A stretch of 64,000 nucleotides of DNA, from assembly GCF_013407835.1 (NCBI RefSeq), contig NZ_JACCBI010000001.1, forward strand, positions 2,480,001 through 2,544,000, read 5' to 3'. Position 1 is the stretch's first letter. Each line of letters starts with the position of its first letter. This DNA is from Agromyces atrinae (GTDB lineage Bacteria; Actinomycetota; Actinomycetes; Actinomycetales; Microbacteriaceae). Below the pieces are notes generated by a model that did no database searches, was not told where the DNA came from, and was given only the letters and a program-made list of their open reading frames with translations. A program made the position numbers and the translations under genes. Shown in pieces: positions 42,649-55,469 of the stretch.

Positions 42649-43761
42649 GTGACTGCGAGCCGATTCGTCCCGACCCCGATCGACACCCGCCCACTCACCG
42701 ATCGCATCGATCGCGCAGACCTCGCCGCGTTCCGCGACACGCTCCCGAAGAACCTGCGGTCGAACTCGGCCCCGAACATCGTCGGCGTCCTGCTGTTCTA
42801 CGCCGCGCTGCTCGCCTTCGTCACACTCGGCGCCGTGATCATCGGCATCGATCAGATCGGGTACTCGCCGCAGGACGACGCACGCAGGCTGCTCTACTTC
42901 GGCGTCTACCTCGCGCCCGTCATCCTCGGGGCCGTCATCGTCTTCCGCGCGATCCGGCGCCGACGCATCAGCCGCACCTACCGGCTGCACCGCTTCGCGG
43001 AGGCCAACGGGCTCAGCCACCAGCCCGTCGGCGGCATGCTCCTCTACCCGGGCATGATCTTCCGCGTCGGCCACAGCATCGAGTCGCTCGATGTGATCAC
43101 GGGCGCCGACGGCAGCACCGTCGTCGGCAACTACGCCTATTCGACGGGTTCGGGCAAGAGCCAGCGGAGCTTCCGCTGGGGGTTCGCCTCGATCGCGCTC
43201 GGCACGAGCCTGCCGCACATCGTGCTCGATGCGACGGGCAACAATTCGTTGTTCGGCGGCTCGAACCTGCCTGTCGGCTTCAGCCGCGATCAGCGCCTCG
43301 AACTCGAGGGCGACTTCTCGAAGCACTTCACGCTCTACTGCCCGCGCGGCTACGAGAGCGATGCGCTCTACCTCTTCACCCCCGACATCATGGCCCGATT
43401 CATCGACCACGCGGCCGAGCTCGACGTCGAGATCATCGACGACCGCATGTACCTCTACTCGAAGCGCGACCTGTCGACGATCGACCCCGCGACCTGGGTG
43501 TGGCTCACGACGACGATCGCGGCGCTCAGCGAGAAGATCGATCGGTGGCAGCGCTGGCGCGATGCCCGCCTCGGTAACACGTACGTCGCCGACGACAAAC
43601 GCGGGATCCCGCAGATCATCCGTCCGCCGCGCGGAGTGGCCAGCTCGGGTCGACGTCTCTCGCAGCGCACGGGCTGGATCGGCATCATCCTCATGGGAGT
43701 GCTGTTCCTCTTCGGCGCCTACTCGATCATCGAGGACATCGTCACCGCGATCATGCGCTGA
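42649..43761 (+). CDS. membrane protein of unknown function, tandem paralogue 2
   Basis: 370 residues, the same length and layout as its neighbour: two N-terminal membrane segments, soluble domain, one C-terminal segment. The soluble core is nearly identical (for example LEGDFSKHFTLYCPRGYESD), while the N-terminal 130 residues differ much more. A 41-base stretch is identical in DNA (43312-43352 versus 42132-42172). GTG 42649 is again six bases after TAGGTT (42637-42642). Function unknown. Confidence 0.85.
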   Translation: MTASRFVPTPIDTRPLTDRIDRADLAAFRDTLPKNLRSNSAPNIVGVLLFYAALLAFVTLGAVIIGIDQIGYSPQDDARRLLYFGVYLAPVILGAVIVFRAIRRRRISRTYRLHRFAEANGLSHQPVGGMLLYPGMIFRVGHSIESLDVITGADGSTVVGNYAYSTGSGKSQRSFRWGFASIALGTSLPHIVLDATGNNSLFGGSNLPVGFSRDQRLELEGDFSKHFTLYCPRGYESDALYLFTPDIMARFIDHAAELDVEIIDDRMYLYSKRDLSTIDPATWVWLTTTIAALSEKIDRWQRWRDARLGNTYVADDKRGIPQIIRPPRGVASSGRRLSQRTGWIGIILMGVLFLFGAYSIIEDIVTAIMR

Positions 43762-43822
43762 CCGCTCCACGGGGTGCGTGCCAGAATCGAAAGGACGGGC
43801 CGGTCGAGCAGGAGGAGCAGTC

Positions 43823-44191
43823 GTGGGATCCCTGAATATCAAGCGCGTGTACGACGAGCCGAAACCCACCGATGGGTACCGGGTGCTCGTCGATCGGTTG
43901 TGGCCGCGAGGCGAGACCCACGAACGGGCGGCGGCGGATGTCTGGCTGAAGGAGATCGCACCGAGCCCCGCGCTTCGCACCTGGTGGAATCACGACCCTG
44001 ATCGTCTCGACGATTTCTCCACTCGGTACGAGGCCGAGCTCGACGAGAACCCGGCGGTCGGCGAACTGCTGCAGATCGTGCGCGACCACGACGTCGTGAC
44101 GCTGCTCTACGGCGCCCGCGACCCGAAGGTCAACCATGCCCGCGTACTGAGGGACTACCTGCTCGCGCACGGAGCCGCGACGGACGAGTGA
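43823..44191 (+). CDS. DUF488 family protein
   Basis: 122 residues from GTG 43823, preceded by AGGAGGAG. Contains the family pattern YRVLVDRLWPRGETHERA, WLKEIAPSPALRTWWNHD and TLLYGARDPKVNHA, as in DUF488/YeaO-like proteins. The family is widespread and its biochemical function is not established. No signal peptide or membrane segment. Confidence 0.88.
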   Translation: MGSLNIKRVYDEPKPTDGYRVLVDRLWPRGETHERAAADVWLKEIAPSPALRTWWNHDPDRLDDFSTRYEAELDENPAVGELLQIVRDHDVVTLLYGARDPKVNHARVLRDYLLAHGAATDE

Positions 44192-44198
44192 CCTCGGT

Positions 44199-44570
44199 TC
44201 AGGCATCGTCGCGCGCGAGCACCTCACGCGCAGCGGCGGTTCCGACGACCGAGCCGTGGATCACGAACGCGATCATCACGCCGGCACCCGCGACGACACC
44301 GATTCCGACGACGGGGGTCGGGAGCGGCAGCAATGCGGCGGCTCCCGTGACGAGCGAGGCGACGCCCGCGAAGATCGTCGGCCGCTTCGCCCGCACGTGC
44401 GCGGCCAGCCACGCCTCATCCGACGCCATGGTGCTCGGCGTGCGGATGCCGGCGATGTCGTTGCGCCCCACGCGACCCGAGGCCGTCGCGCGCGCCAACC
44501 CGATGACGAGAACACCCGCCGCGATCATCACGAGACCGACGATGATTCGTCCGACCGTGTCGCCATCCAT
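44199..44570 (-). CDS. SdpI-family membrane protein directly behind tRNA-Ala
   Basis: 123 residues with three hydrophobic segments (about 7-25, 65-83, 88-108) and the SdpI/YhfL-like motif NDIAGIRTPSTMASDEAWLAAH. In Bacillus SdpI gives immunity to the SdpC toxin and acts in signalling; that role is not implied here. ATG 44570 lies only three bases after the end of tRNA-Ala on the same strand, leaving no room for its own promoter or ribosome site, so it probably depends on tRNA read-through and processing. Confidence 0.85.
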   Translation of the reverse strand: MDGDTVGRIIVGLVMIAAGVLVIGLARATASGRVGRNDIAGIRTPSTMASDEAWLAAHVRAKRPTIFAGVASLVTGAAALLPLPTPVVGIGVVAGAGVMIAFVIHGSVVGTAAAREVLARDDA

Positions 44571-44573
44571 ATG

Positions 44574-44646
44574 TGGAGCCTGGGAGAATCGAACTCCCGA
44601 CATCCTGCTTGCAAAGCAGGCGCTCTACCAACTGAGCTAAGGCCCC
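44574..44646 (-). tRNA. tRNA-Ala (TGC)
   Basis: 73 nt, anticodon loop TTTGCAA, acceptor GGGGCCT/AGGCTCC with discriminator A. CCA is not encoded: the next bases are CAT, then the SdpI-like ATG. Standard partner of tRNA-Ile behind gyrA in Actinobacteria. Confidence 0.97.
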
Positions 44647-44715
44647 GATGTGTCGCACCGGCTGATCGAGACCAGCCGGTGATCAACACGGGTGTGTGTA
44701 GAACCAGCTACACAG

Positions 44716-44789
44716 TGGGGCTACCAGGACTTGAACCTGGGACCTCTTCGTTATCAGCGAAGCGCTCTAACCGCCTGAGCTATAGCCCC
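44716..44789 (-). tRNA. tRNA-Ile (GAT)
   Basis: 74 nt, acceptor GGGGCTA/TAGCCCC, anticodon GAT in CTGATAA, T-loop GTTCAAG, discriminator A, CCA not encoded. Upstream of tRNA-Ala by 69 bases on the same strand, probably cotranscribed. Confidence 0.97.
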
Positions 44790-44821
44790 GAATTGACCGA
44801 GTGAAAGACTACCCGACGGCT

Positions 44822-44840
44822 GCCGATTCTCCGAATCGGC
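44822..44840 (-). terminator. hairpin after the gyrA-DUF3566 unit
   Basis: Perfect seven-base stem GCCGATT/AATCGGC with a five-base loop, 23 bases past the DUF3566 stop and before tRNA-Ile. Moderate strength; some transcription may continue into the tRNAs. Confidence 0.5.
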
Positions 44841-44863
44841 GGCCGCCGGGGCCGTTCAGAAGG

Positions 44864-45260
44864 TCAGTTGTTGGTGAAACCGACGAGCACGCCGCCCGTG
44901 ATCTTCACCGACATGTTGTACAGCAGAGCCGCGACGGCGCCGAGGGCGGTCGTCACGACGACGTTCACGAGCGCGACGATGATCGCGAAGCCCATGACGT
45001 TGCCGAGGGAGAGGATGGCCGTCAGGTCGCCGCCGGTTCCGGCGATGTCCTTCACGACGTCGTTCACCTTGGTGAAGATGTCGGTCGAGTTCAGCACCGT
45101 GTAGATGAGGAACGTCGCGACGACGGTGACGATCGCGAAGCAGACCGCGATGAGGAACGACAACTTCACGGCCGACCAGAAGTCCACGTACACGAGACGC
45201 AGGCGTACCTGCTTCGACGTGGTGCGTCTATTCGACTTCTTGGCCAGCTTCTCGGCGACG

Positions 45261-45268
<8 letters not shown>
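44864..45268 (-). CDS. DUF3566 membrane protein
   Basis: 134 residues with two long hydrophobic segments (about 33-58 and 92-118) around an extracytoplasmic region ([19 protein letters not shown]). Starts with a basic N-terminus and the motif [19 protein letters not shown] typical of DUF3566. Nearly always behind gyrA in Actinobacteria; function unknown. The start overlaps gyrA by eight bases. Confidence 0.93.
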
Positions 45269-49911
<4,643 letters not shown>

Positions 49912-49996
49912 TCAGCCTATCAAACCTGCGCCACCCGCGAGCCGTTACGCGCCTCGCTGACGGGCTTTTCTTGGGCGCGTGACCGAATTTGTCTTG

Positions 49997-50470
49997 TCAA
50001 CCGTAAGTATCGCGAGGACCACGCCCTGGAATCGATCTGGGGCCCCTTTTCCACGATGGGGCGTCCGGGCCTTGAAAGCGGATCGATTCGATGCCCGCGT
50101 GAGGGAACCGTTCGACGATGCGCGTGACGATGTCGGCGCGCATCATCCGCAACTGCGTCGCCCACGCCGTCGACTCGCAGCGCACGATGAGCACACCGTC
50201 GGTGATCGACAGGGGTTCCGAGTGCTTCGCCGTCTCCTCGCCCGCGACATCCCCCCACGAATCGAGCAGTTCGTGCTGCGCGAGGGGCGAGTTCCAGCCG
50301 AGCTGTGCGGTGAGAGACGTGAGCGCGTCGCCGAGGCCCTTCGGATCCCGGCCGGAACCGAAGGGAACGCTGTCGGCGGGCGTGACCTTCCGCTCCTGCC
50401 GCGTGTACCGGCGGGCACCGCCGAAGATCTCGCGCATGTGCGCGTAGACGCGCGCGGCTTCGCTACTCAT
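49997..50470 (-). CDS. DUF721 protein (DciA-like)
   Basis: 157 residues. The C-terminal DUF721 domain (about 65-140; LLDSWGDVAGEETAKHSEP, VRCESTAWATQLRMM) is that of DciA, which loads the replicative helicase DnaB in most bacteria lacking DnaC. The N-terminal third is basic and low in order. The start ATG 50470 overlaps the recF stop by eight bases, and its place beside dnaA, dnaN, recF and gyrB suits a replication role. Confidence 0.9.
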   Translation of the reverse strand: MSSEAARVYAHMREIFGGARRYTRQERKVTPADSVPFGSGRDPKGLGDALTSLTAQLGWNSPLAQHELLDSWGDVAGEETAKHSEPLSITDGVLIVRCESTAWATQLRMMRADIVTRIVERFPHAGIESIRFQGPDAPSWKRGPRSIPGRGPRDTYG

Positions 50471-51617
50471 CGCGCGGCCCGTCGACGATCTCACCACGGT
50501 GGATGTGCACGACGCGTTCGGCGAGAGCGTCGGGCACGTCTTCGAGCACCGCGGCCGTGATGAGCACCTGCTCGTACCCCGTGATCGCCGCGGCGAGGCT
50601 CTCGCGCCGGCGCCGATCGAGCTCGGCGAACACATCGTCGAGGATGAGGACCGGGTCGCCTCCCGCGGAATCGCGGCGAAGGAGCTCGGCGGATGCCAGC
50701 TTGAGCGCCAACGCGAACGACCACGACTCACCGTGGCTCGCGTAGCCCTTCGCCGGAAGACCGTTCAGTTCGAGGAGGACGTCGTCGCGGTGGGGGCCGG
50801 CGAGCGTGACGCCGCGGTCGAGTTCGGCACGGCGCTGATTCGCGAGAGCTGCGCGGAAGCGGTCGGCCGTCGGGATGGCGGGGATCTCGCTCACCACGGG
50901 GACGTCGGCGCTCTCACGGCCGTCGATGGAGAGCAGGGGAACGAGAGCAGGCCCGTGATCGGCGTCGACGATGCCGCGGTAGGCGACGCGCAGCGGTTCG
51001 GCGAGTTCGGCGACGAGTGCGCTGCGTTCGTCGATGATCTCGGAACCCAACGTGACGAGGCGCTCGTCCCAGATCTCGAGGGTCGACAGCTGGGCCTCGC
51101 GCAAGCCGCTCGAGCGCGCCGATTTCAGGAGCGTGTTGCGCTGGCGGAGCACACGGTCGTAGTCCGACATGACGCCGGCGAGACGCGGCGTCTGCTGGAC
51201 GAGGAGTTCATCGAGGAATCGCCGACGGACTCCCGGCTCGCCGCGCACGAGCGCGAGATCTTCGGGAGCGAAGAGCACGCTGTGGCAGTAGCGCGGAAGC
51301 TCGCGGGTCTTGATCGGCGAACGATTGACCTGGGCCCGGTTCGCCGCACCGCGGTTGAGCTGCACCTCGACGAGCAGCTCGCGGCCGGCGTGCTGGAGTC
51401 GAGCGCGAATGATCGCAGCCTCGGCACCGGCACGGATGAGCGCCTGGTCGCTCGACACCCGGTGGGATCCGAGCGTGCTCAGGTATCCGATCGCCTCGAC
51501 GAGGTTCGTCTTGCCCTGCCCGTTTCGCCCGACGAGCAGGGTGGCCCCGGCCGAGAGGTCGATCTCGGCCGTGGCGTAGTTGCGGTAATCCGTCAGCGAG
51601 AGGTGCGTGACATGCAC
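50463..51617 (-). CDS. recF: RecF recombination mediator ATPase
   Basis: 384 residues. Walker A GRNGQGKT (30-37), ABC-type signature region and Walker B/D-loop near the C-terminus (DPVLILDDVFAELD). It loads RecA at gaps with RecO/RecR. Start ATG 51617, two bases after the gnd stop, so it is coupled to the upstream genes. Confidence 0.97.
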   Translation of the reverse strand: MHVTHLSLTDYRNYATAEIDLSAGATLLVGRNGQGKTNLVEAIGYLSTLGSHRVSSDQALIRAGAEAAIIRARLQHAGRELLVEVQLNRGAANRAQVNRSPIKTRELPRYCHSVLFAPEDLALVRGEPGVRRRFLDELLVQQTPRLAGVMSDYDRVLRQRNTLLKSARSSGLREAQLSTLEIWDERLVTLGSEIIDERSALVAELAEPLRVAYRGIVDADHGPALVPLLSIDGRESADVPVVSEIPAIPTADRFRAALANQRRAELDRGVTLAGPHRDDVLLELNGLPAKGYASHGESWSFALALKLASAELLRRDSAGGDPVLILDDVFAELDRRRRESLAAAITGYEQVLITAAVLEDVPDALAERVVHIHRGEIVDGPRDE

Positions 51618-51619
51618 GA

Positions 51620-52516
51620 CTACTCGCCTGCCGGTGCCTTCTTCACGGAGTGGCCACCGAACTCGTTGCGGAGAGCGGCGACGGCGCGCATCGCGGGCGA
51701 GTCGTCCTGGCGCGAGACGAAGCGGGCGAAGATCGATGCGCTGATCGTCGGAACGGGAACCGCGTTGGCGATCGCCTCTTCGACGGTCCAGCGACCCTCG
51801 CCCGAGTCTTCGACATAGCCTTCGATGTCATCCATCTGGGGATCCTTCTCGAGGGCATCCACGAGGAGTTCGAGCAACCAAGAGCGCACGACGGTGCCGC
51901 GCTGCCACGCCTTGAAGGTCGCGGGAACGTCGGAGATCAGATCGGTTCGCTTCGCGAGGAGTTCATACCCCTCGGCGTATGCCTGCATGAGCGCGTACTC
52001 GATGCCGTTGTGCACCATCTTCGCGTAGTGGCCGGCGCCGACGGGGCCGACGTGCACGAAGCCCTCTTCGCGCGGTCCTTCCGGACGCAGTGCGTCGAAG
52101 ACGGGCATGAGTTCGGCGATGTCGTCATCGGCGCCGCCGACCATGAGGCCGTAGCCGAACTCCTCGCCCCAGACGCCGCCGGACACACCGGCGTCGACGA
52201 AGCGGATGCCTCGAGCGGCGAGCACTTCGGCGTGGGCGAAGTCTTCGGTGAAGCGCGAGTTGCCGCCGTCGATGACGAGGTCGCCCTCGTCGAGCAGGTC
52301 GGCCAACTCGGTCACGACGGAGTCGGTGATCTCACCGGCGGGCACCATGACCCAGACGGCGCGCGGCGCGGGAAGCGCGGCCTTGAGCGCGGCGAGGTCG
52401 GCGACATCCGACACGGCCGGGTTGCGGTCGTAGCCGGTGACGTCGATTCCGTGCTCACGCAGACGGGCGCGCATGTTGGCGCCCATCTTGCCGAGGCCGA
52501 TGAGTCCGAGGTGCAT
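51620..52516 (-). CDS. gnd: 6-phosphogluconate dehydrogenase, decarboxylating (short form)
   Basis: 298 residues, the short bacterial/actinobacterial form (about 300 rather than 470). NADP-binding GLGKMG (7-12 region), DGGNSRFTED, AGVSGGVWGEEFG and the catalytic KMVHNGIEY. It catalyses the oxidative pentose-phosphate step to ribulose 5-phosphate. Insertion between dnaN and recF is characteristic of Actinobacteria. Confidence 0.96.
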   Translation of the reverse strand: MHLGLIGLGKMGANMRARLREHGIDVTGYDRNPAVSDVADLAALKAALPAPRAVWVMVPAGEITDSVVTELADLLDEGDLVIDGGNSRFTEDFAHAEVLAARGIRFVDAGVSGGVWGEEFGYGLMVGGADDDIAELMPVFDALRPEGPREEGFVHVGPVGAGHYAKMVHNGIEYALMQAYAEGYELLAKRTDLISDVPATFKAWQRGTVVRSWLLELLVDALEKDPQMDDIEGYVEDSGEGRWTVEEAIANAVPVPTISASIFARFVSRQDDSPAMRAVAALRNEFGGHSVKKAPAGE

Positions 52517-52527
52517 TGATGCTCCGA

Positions 52528-53676
52528 TCAGCGCAGCAGAAGGTTCGGCTGCAGGAGGTAGCGATAGCTGTCGGCGCCGGGCTGGTCGCGCGACGTCTGG
52601 CTGGTGATGAGAACCGGTCCCGGCTTGTTCGGGTTCTCGGTCTTCGTGAACGAGATGCGCACGAACTCCGAGTGCACGGCGCCGAGGCCGTCGAGCAGGA
52701 ACTGGGGCTTGAGCGACACGACGATGTCGGTGCCCGTGAGCACGACGTCGATGGTCTCGGATGCCTGCGCCTGCTCGCTGCCGATCGCCTCGAGGGTGAC
52801 TCCGTCGGCCGTGAACGTGAAGCGCAGGGCGGCCTCACGCTCGAGCACGAGCGAGACGCGACGGGTCGCTTCGATGAGCTCGGCGGTGTTGAGCACCGCG
52901 TAGTTGTCGACCGTCTCGGGGAAGAGACGGCGGACGGGCGGGAAGTTGCCCTTGATGAGCAGGCTCGTCACGGTCTTCGTGCCGGCGGTGAACGCGATGA
53001 GCTCGCGGTCGTCACGGCTCTCGATCGACACGCTGATGTTGCCCGAGTGGCCGAAGGTCTTGCCGACCTCCTGCAGGGTGCGGGCGGGCACGAGCGCGGT
53101 GAGAGTCTCGGTGGAGGCCTGGGATCCGCCGTCCCACTCGATCTCGCGCACGGCGACGCGGTAGCGGTCGGTCGCGACGAGGCTCAGGTTGTTCTCGGTG
53201 ATCTCGAGCTGCACACCGGTGATGACGGGGGTGACGTCGTCGCGGCTCGCCGCAACGGCGACCTGAGCGACGGCGGCTGCGAACTCTTCGCCGGGCACGA
53301 GGCCCGAATCGTCGCCGATCTGCGGGATGCTCGGATATTCCTCGACGGGCATCGACAGCAGCGTGAAGCTCGCGGATCCGCACGAGACCGAGATGCGGCC
53401 CTCGTCGGTCGAGAAACGAACCGGCGCGTTGGGGAGTCGGCTGGCGATCTCGGCGAGGAGTCGTCCGGAGACGAGGATCGTGCCGGGCTCTTCGACGTCG
53501 GCGTCGATCTGCGTCTGCGAGGAGACCTCGTAGTCGAAGGATGACAGCAGCAGACCGGCATCCGTCGCTTCGATGAGAACGCCCGACAGGATCGGGAGGG
53601 TGGTTCGCTGCGGGAGCAGCTTGACCGCGAATGACACGGCTTCGCTGAAGACGTCGCGGTTGACCTGGAACTTCAC
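52528..53676 (-). CDS. dnaN: DNA polymerase III sliding clamp (beta subunit)
   Basis: 382 residues, three repeated clamp domains. Begins MKFQVNRDVFSEAVSFAVK; hydrophobic pocket residues near the end (FLLDGLGAVHSEFVRI, RYLLQPNLLLR). Start GTG 53676 follows GAGGGAG; the longer upstream frame has no such site. It encircles DNA and tethers polymerase III. The oriC gap lies upstream. Confidence 0.98.
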   Translation of the reverse strand: MKFQVNRDVFSEAVSFAVKLLPQRTTLPILSGVLIEATDAGLLLSSFDYEVSSQTQIDADVEEPGTILVSGRLLAEIASRLPNAPVRFSTDEGRISVSCGSASFTLLSMPVEEYPSIPQIGDDSGLVPGEEFAAAVAQVAVAASRDDVTPVITGVQLEITENNLSLVATDRYRVAVREIEWDGGSQASTETLTALVPARTLQEVGKTFGHSGNISVSIESRDDRELIAFTAGTKTVTSLLIKGNFPPVRRLFPETVDNYAVLNTAELIEATRRVSLVLEREAALRFTFTADGVTLEAIGSEQAQASETIDVVLTGTDIVVSLKPQFLLDGLGAVHSEFVRISFTKTENPNKPGPVLITSQTSRDQPGADSYRYLLQPNLLLR

Positions 53677-53835
53677 GCGTACTCCCTCAGTGGATGGATC
53701 GCTAACGGCTCCCATGCTATCCACACACTCTTGTCATTCGTGAGCCGGGTTCTCTGGGAGTGCCCCACCGCGTCAAGGTTGTCGGACGTGGAGAGATAGA
53801 GAAATTTCTTTAACCTCGTTAACCGCTGTGGAAAC

Positions 53836-53844
53836 TGTGGATAA
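53836..53844 (-). promoter_or_regulatory. DnaA box (perfect)
   Basis: TGTGGATAA on the plus strand, abutting the near match TGTGGAAAC at 53827-53835. Confidence 0.75.
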
Positions 53845-54014
53845 CTCGGTGGATCCCGCTCATCGAGAGGGAACTACAGACGTGTGACTTGTGAGTGAGC
53901 TGTGCAACTTGTTCGATCGAGGTCATGGCGTCTGCCCCGAAAATACGGGAGTTTTCACAAGAAGCAGCGGAGTTTCCACGTTAATGAGGATCTTGCTCAT
54001 TAACATTCCACACG

Positions 54015-54023
54015 TTATCCACA
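54015..54023 (+). promoter_or_regulatory. DnaA box (perfect)
   Basis: TTATCCACA on the plus strand, 16 bases from the end of dnaA, with a near match CATTCCACA two bases before it. Confidence 0.75.
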
Positions 54024-54038
54024 TGTGGGTTCGTGAAC

Positions 54039-55469
54039 TCAGCGGTAGCGGTTCGTCTGCTTGATTCGAGCGGTGAGCTCGGTGACCTGGTTGTAGATCG
54101 AGCGACGTTCCTTCATGAGCTCCGAGATCTTCTTGTTGGCGTACATGACCGTGGTGTGGTCGCGGTTGCCGAACAATTGACCGATCTTAGGGAGCGAGAG
54201 GTTCGTGAGCTCGCGGCAGAGATACATGGCGATCTGTCGTGCCGTCGCGACGGCCTGCGAGCGACTCGAGCCGTAGAGGTCGTCGACCGTGAGCTTGAAG
54301 TAGTCGGCCGTGTTCTGGATGATGTCGACCGGCGCGATGACGTTGTCTTCGTCGAGGGTGATGAGGTCCTTCAGCACCGTCTGCACGAGCTGCATGTCGA
54401 CGGGAGTGCGGTTGAGGCTCGAGAAGGCCGTGACGCGGATGAGGGTTCCCTCGAGTTCGCGGATGTTCGACGAGACCTTGGTCGCGATGTATTCGAGGAT
54501 GTCGTCGGGAACCTGAAGCCGGTCGCTCTGGGCCTTCTTACGGAGGATCGCTATGCGGGTCTCGAGGTCGGGCGCCTGCACGTCGGTGATGAGACCCCAC
54601 TCGAAGCGGCTGCGCATGCGGTCCTCGAAGCCCGTCAGGTGCTTCGGCGGCAGGTCGCTCGTGATGACGACCTGCTTGTTGTGGTCGTGCAGGGTGTTGA
54701 ACGTGTGGAAGAAGGCCTCTTGCGTCTCGGCCTTGCCCTGCAGGAACTGGATGTCGTCGATGAGGAGGATGTCGATGTTGCGATACCGCTGCTGGAACAA
54801 CGAGCCGCGGTTGTTCGCGATCGAGTTGATGAAGTCGTTGGTGAACTCCTCCGAGCTCACGTACCTCACGCGCACTCCCGGGTACAGGCTCATCGCGTAG
54901 TGACCGATGGCGTGCAGGAGGTGGGTCTTGCCGAGGCCCGACTCCCCGTAGATGAAGAGCGGGTTGTAGGCCTTGGCCGGCGCCTCGGCGACGGCGACCG
55001 CTGCAGCGTGCGCGAAACGGTTGGACTGACCGATGACGAAGTTGTCGAAGCTGTATTTGGCGTTGAGGCGGGTGTCGCCCGGCCGATCGGGGGCCGGCTG
55101 CTCGAAGACCGAGTGCGGGTTGATCGGCATGACGGGAGCCGGGGCGCTGTCGATGACCGGAGCAATGGGCTCCGGTGAGATGCGCGCTTCCTGCTCGAGC
55201 TCCGGGTTGACGACGACGTAGAACGACGTGACGGGGGATGCCGACTCGAGCTCGCTCATCGCAGCCAGCATCGGGATCCGCATGCGCTGGTTCAGCATGC
55301 TCGCGGTGAAGTCGTTCGGCACTTCGAGGTAGAAGGTTCCGGCCGCGATGCCCTTCGGCTCGACGAGATTGAGGAAGCCCTGCAGCATCGGCGTGATCGA
55401 GTCGTCGTTCGAGAGTCGATCGAGCACGATCGCCCAGATTTCTGAGATGGGCGTTTCCGCGTCGGCCAT
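54039..55469 (-). CDS. dnaA: chromosomal replication initiator DnaA
   Basis: 476 residues from ATG 55469. Domain I (1-95), a Pro/acid-rich linker (95-135), AAA+ domain with Walker A GESGLGKT (175-182) and Walker B ILLIDDIQFL, and domain IV with the DnaA signature GNRDHTTVMYANKKI. It binds DnaA boxes and opens oriC. The upstream gap has more weak DnaA boxes, suggesting autoregulation. Confidence 0.98.
   Translation of the reverse strand: MADAETPISEIWAIVLDRLSNDDSITPMLQGFLNLVEPKGIAAGTFYLEVPNDFTASMLNQRMRIPMLAAMSELESASPVTSFYVVVNPELEQEARISPEPIAPVIDSAPAPVMPINPHSVFEQPAPDRPGDTRLNAKYSFDNFVIGQSNRFAHAAAVAVAEAPAKAYNPLFIYGESGLGKTHLLHAIGHYAMSLYPGVRVRYVSSEEFTNDFINSIANNRGSLFQQRYRNIDILLIDDIQFLQGKAETQEAFFHTFNTLHDHNKQVVITSDLPPKHLTGFEDRMRSRFEWGLITDVQAPDLETRIAILRKKAQSDRLQVPDDILEYIATKVSSNIRELEGTLIRVTAFSSLNRTPVDMQLVQTVLKDLITLDEDNVIAPVDIIQNTADYFKLTVDDLYGSSRSQAVATARQIAMYLCRELTNLSLPKIGQLFGNRDHTTVMYANKKISELMKERRSIYNQVTELTARIKQTNRYR

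Larger units (their letters stand above)
53677..54038. other. oriC: replication origin between dnaN and dnaA
   Basis: 362 bases without a gene. DnaA boxes: perfect TTATCCACA at 54015-54023 and perfect TGTGGATAA at 53836-53844; near matches at 53717-53725 (CTATCCACA), 53827-53835 (TGTGGAAAC, directly abutting the perfect box) and 54005-54013 (CATTCCACA). AT-richer tracts (GAAATTTCTTTAACC at about 53801-53815, ATTAACATT near 54000) could be the unwinding zone. An inverted repeat TTAATGAG-7nt-CTCATTAA is at 53981-54003. Location and boxes match actinobacterial origins. Confidence 0.85.

Noticed and set aside
44199..44570. SdpI-like protein as immunity to a killing factor
   Set aside because: No sdpABC-like genes are in the window; family membership only.
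49997..50002. Consensus TTGACA on the minus strand upstream of gyrB
   Set aside because: No acceptable -10 hexamer 16-18 bases downstream, and it overlaps the end of the DUF721 gene.
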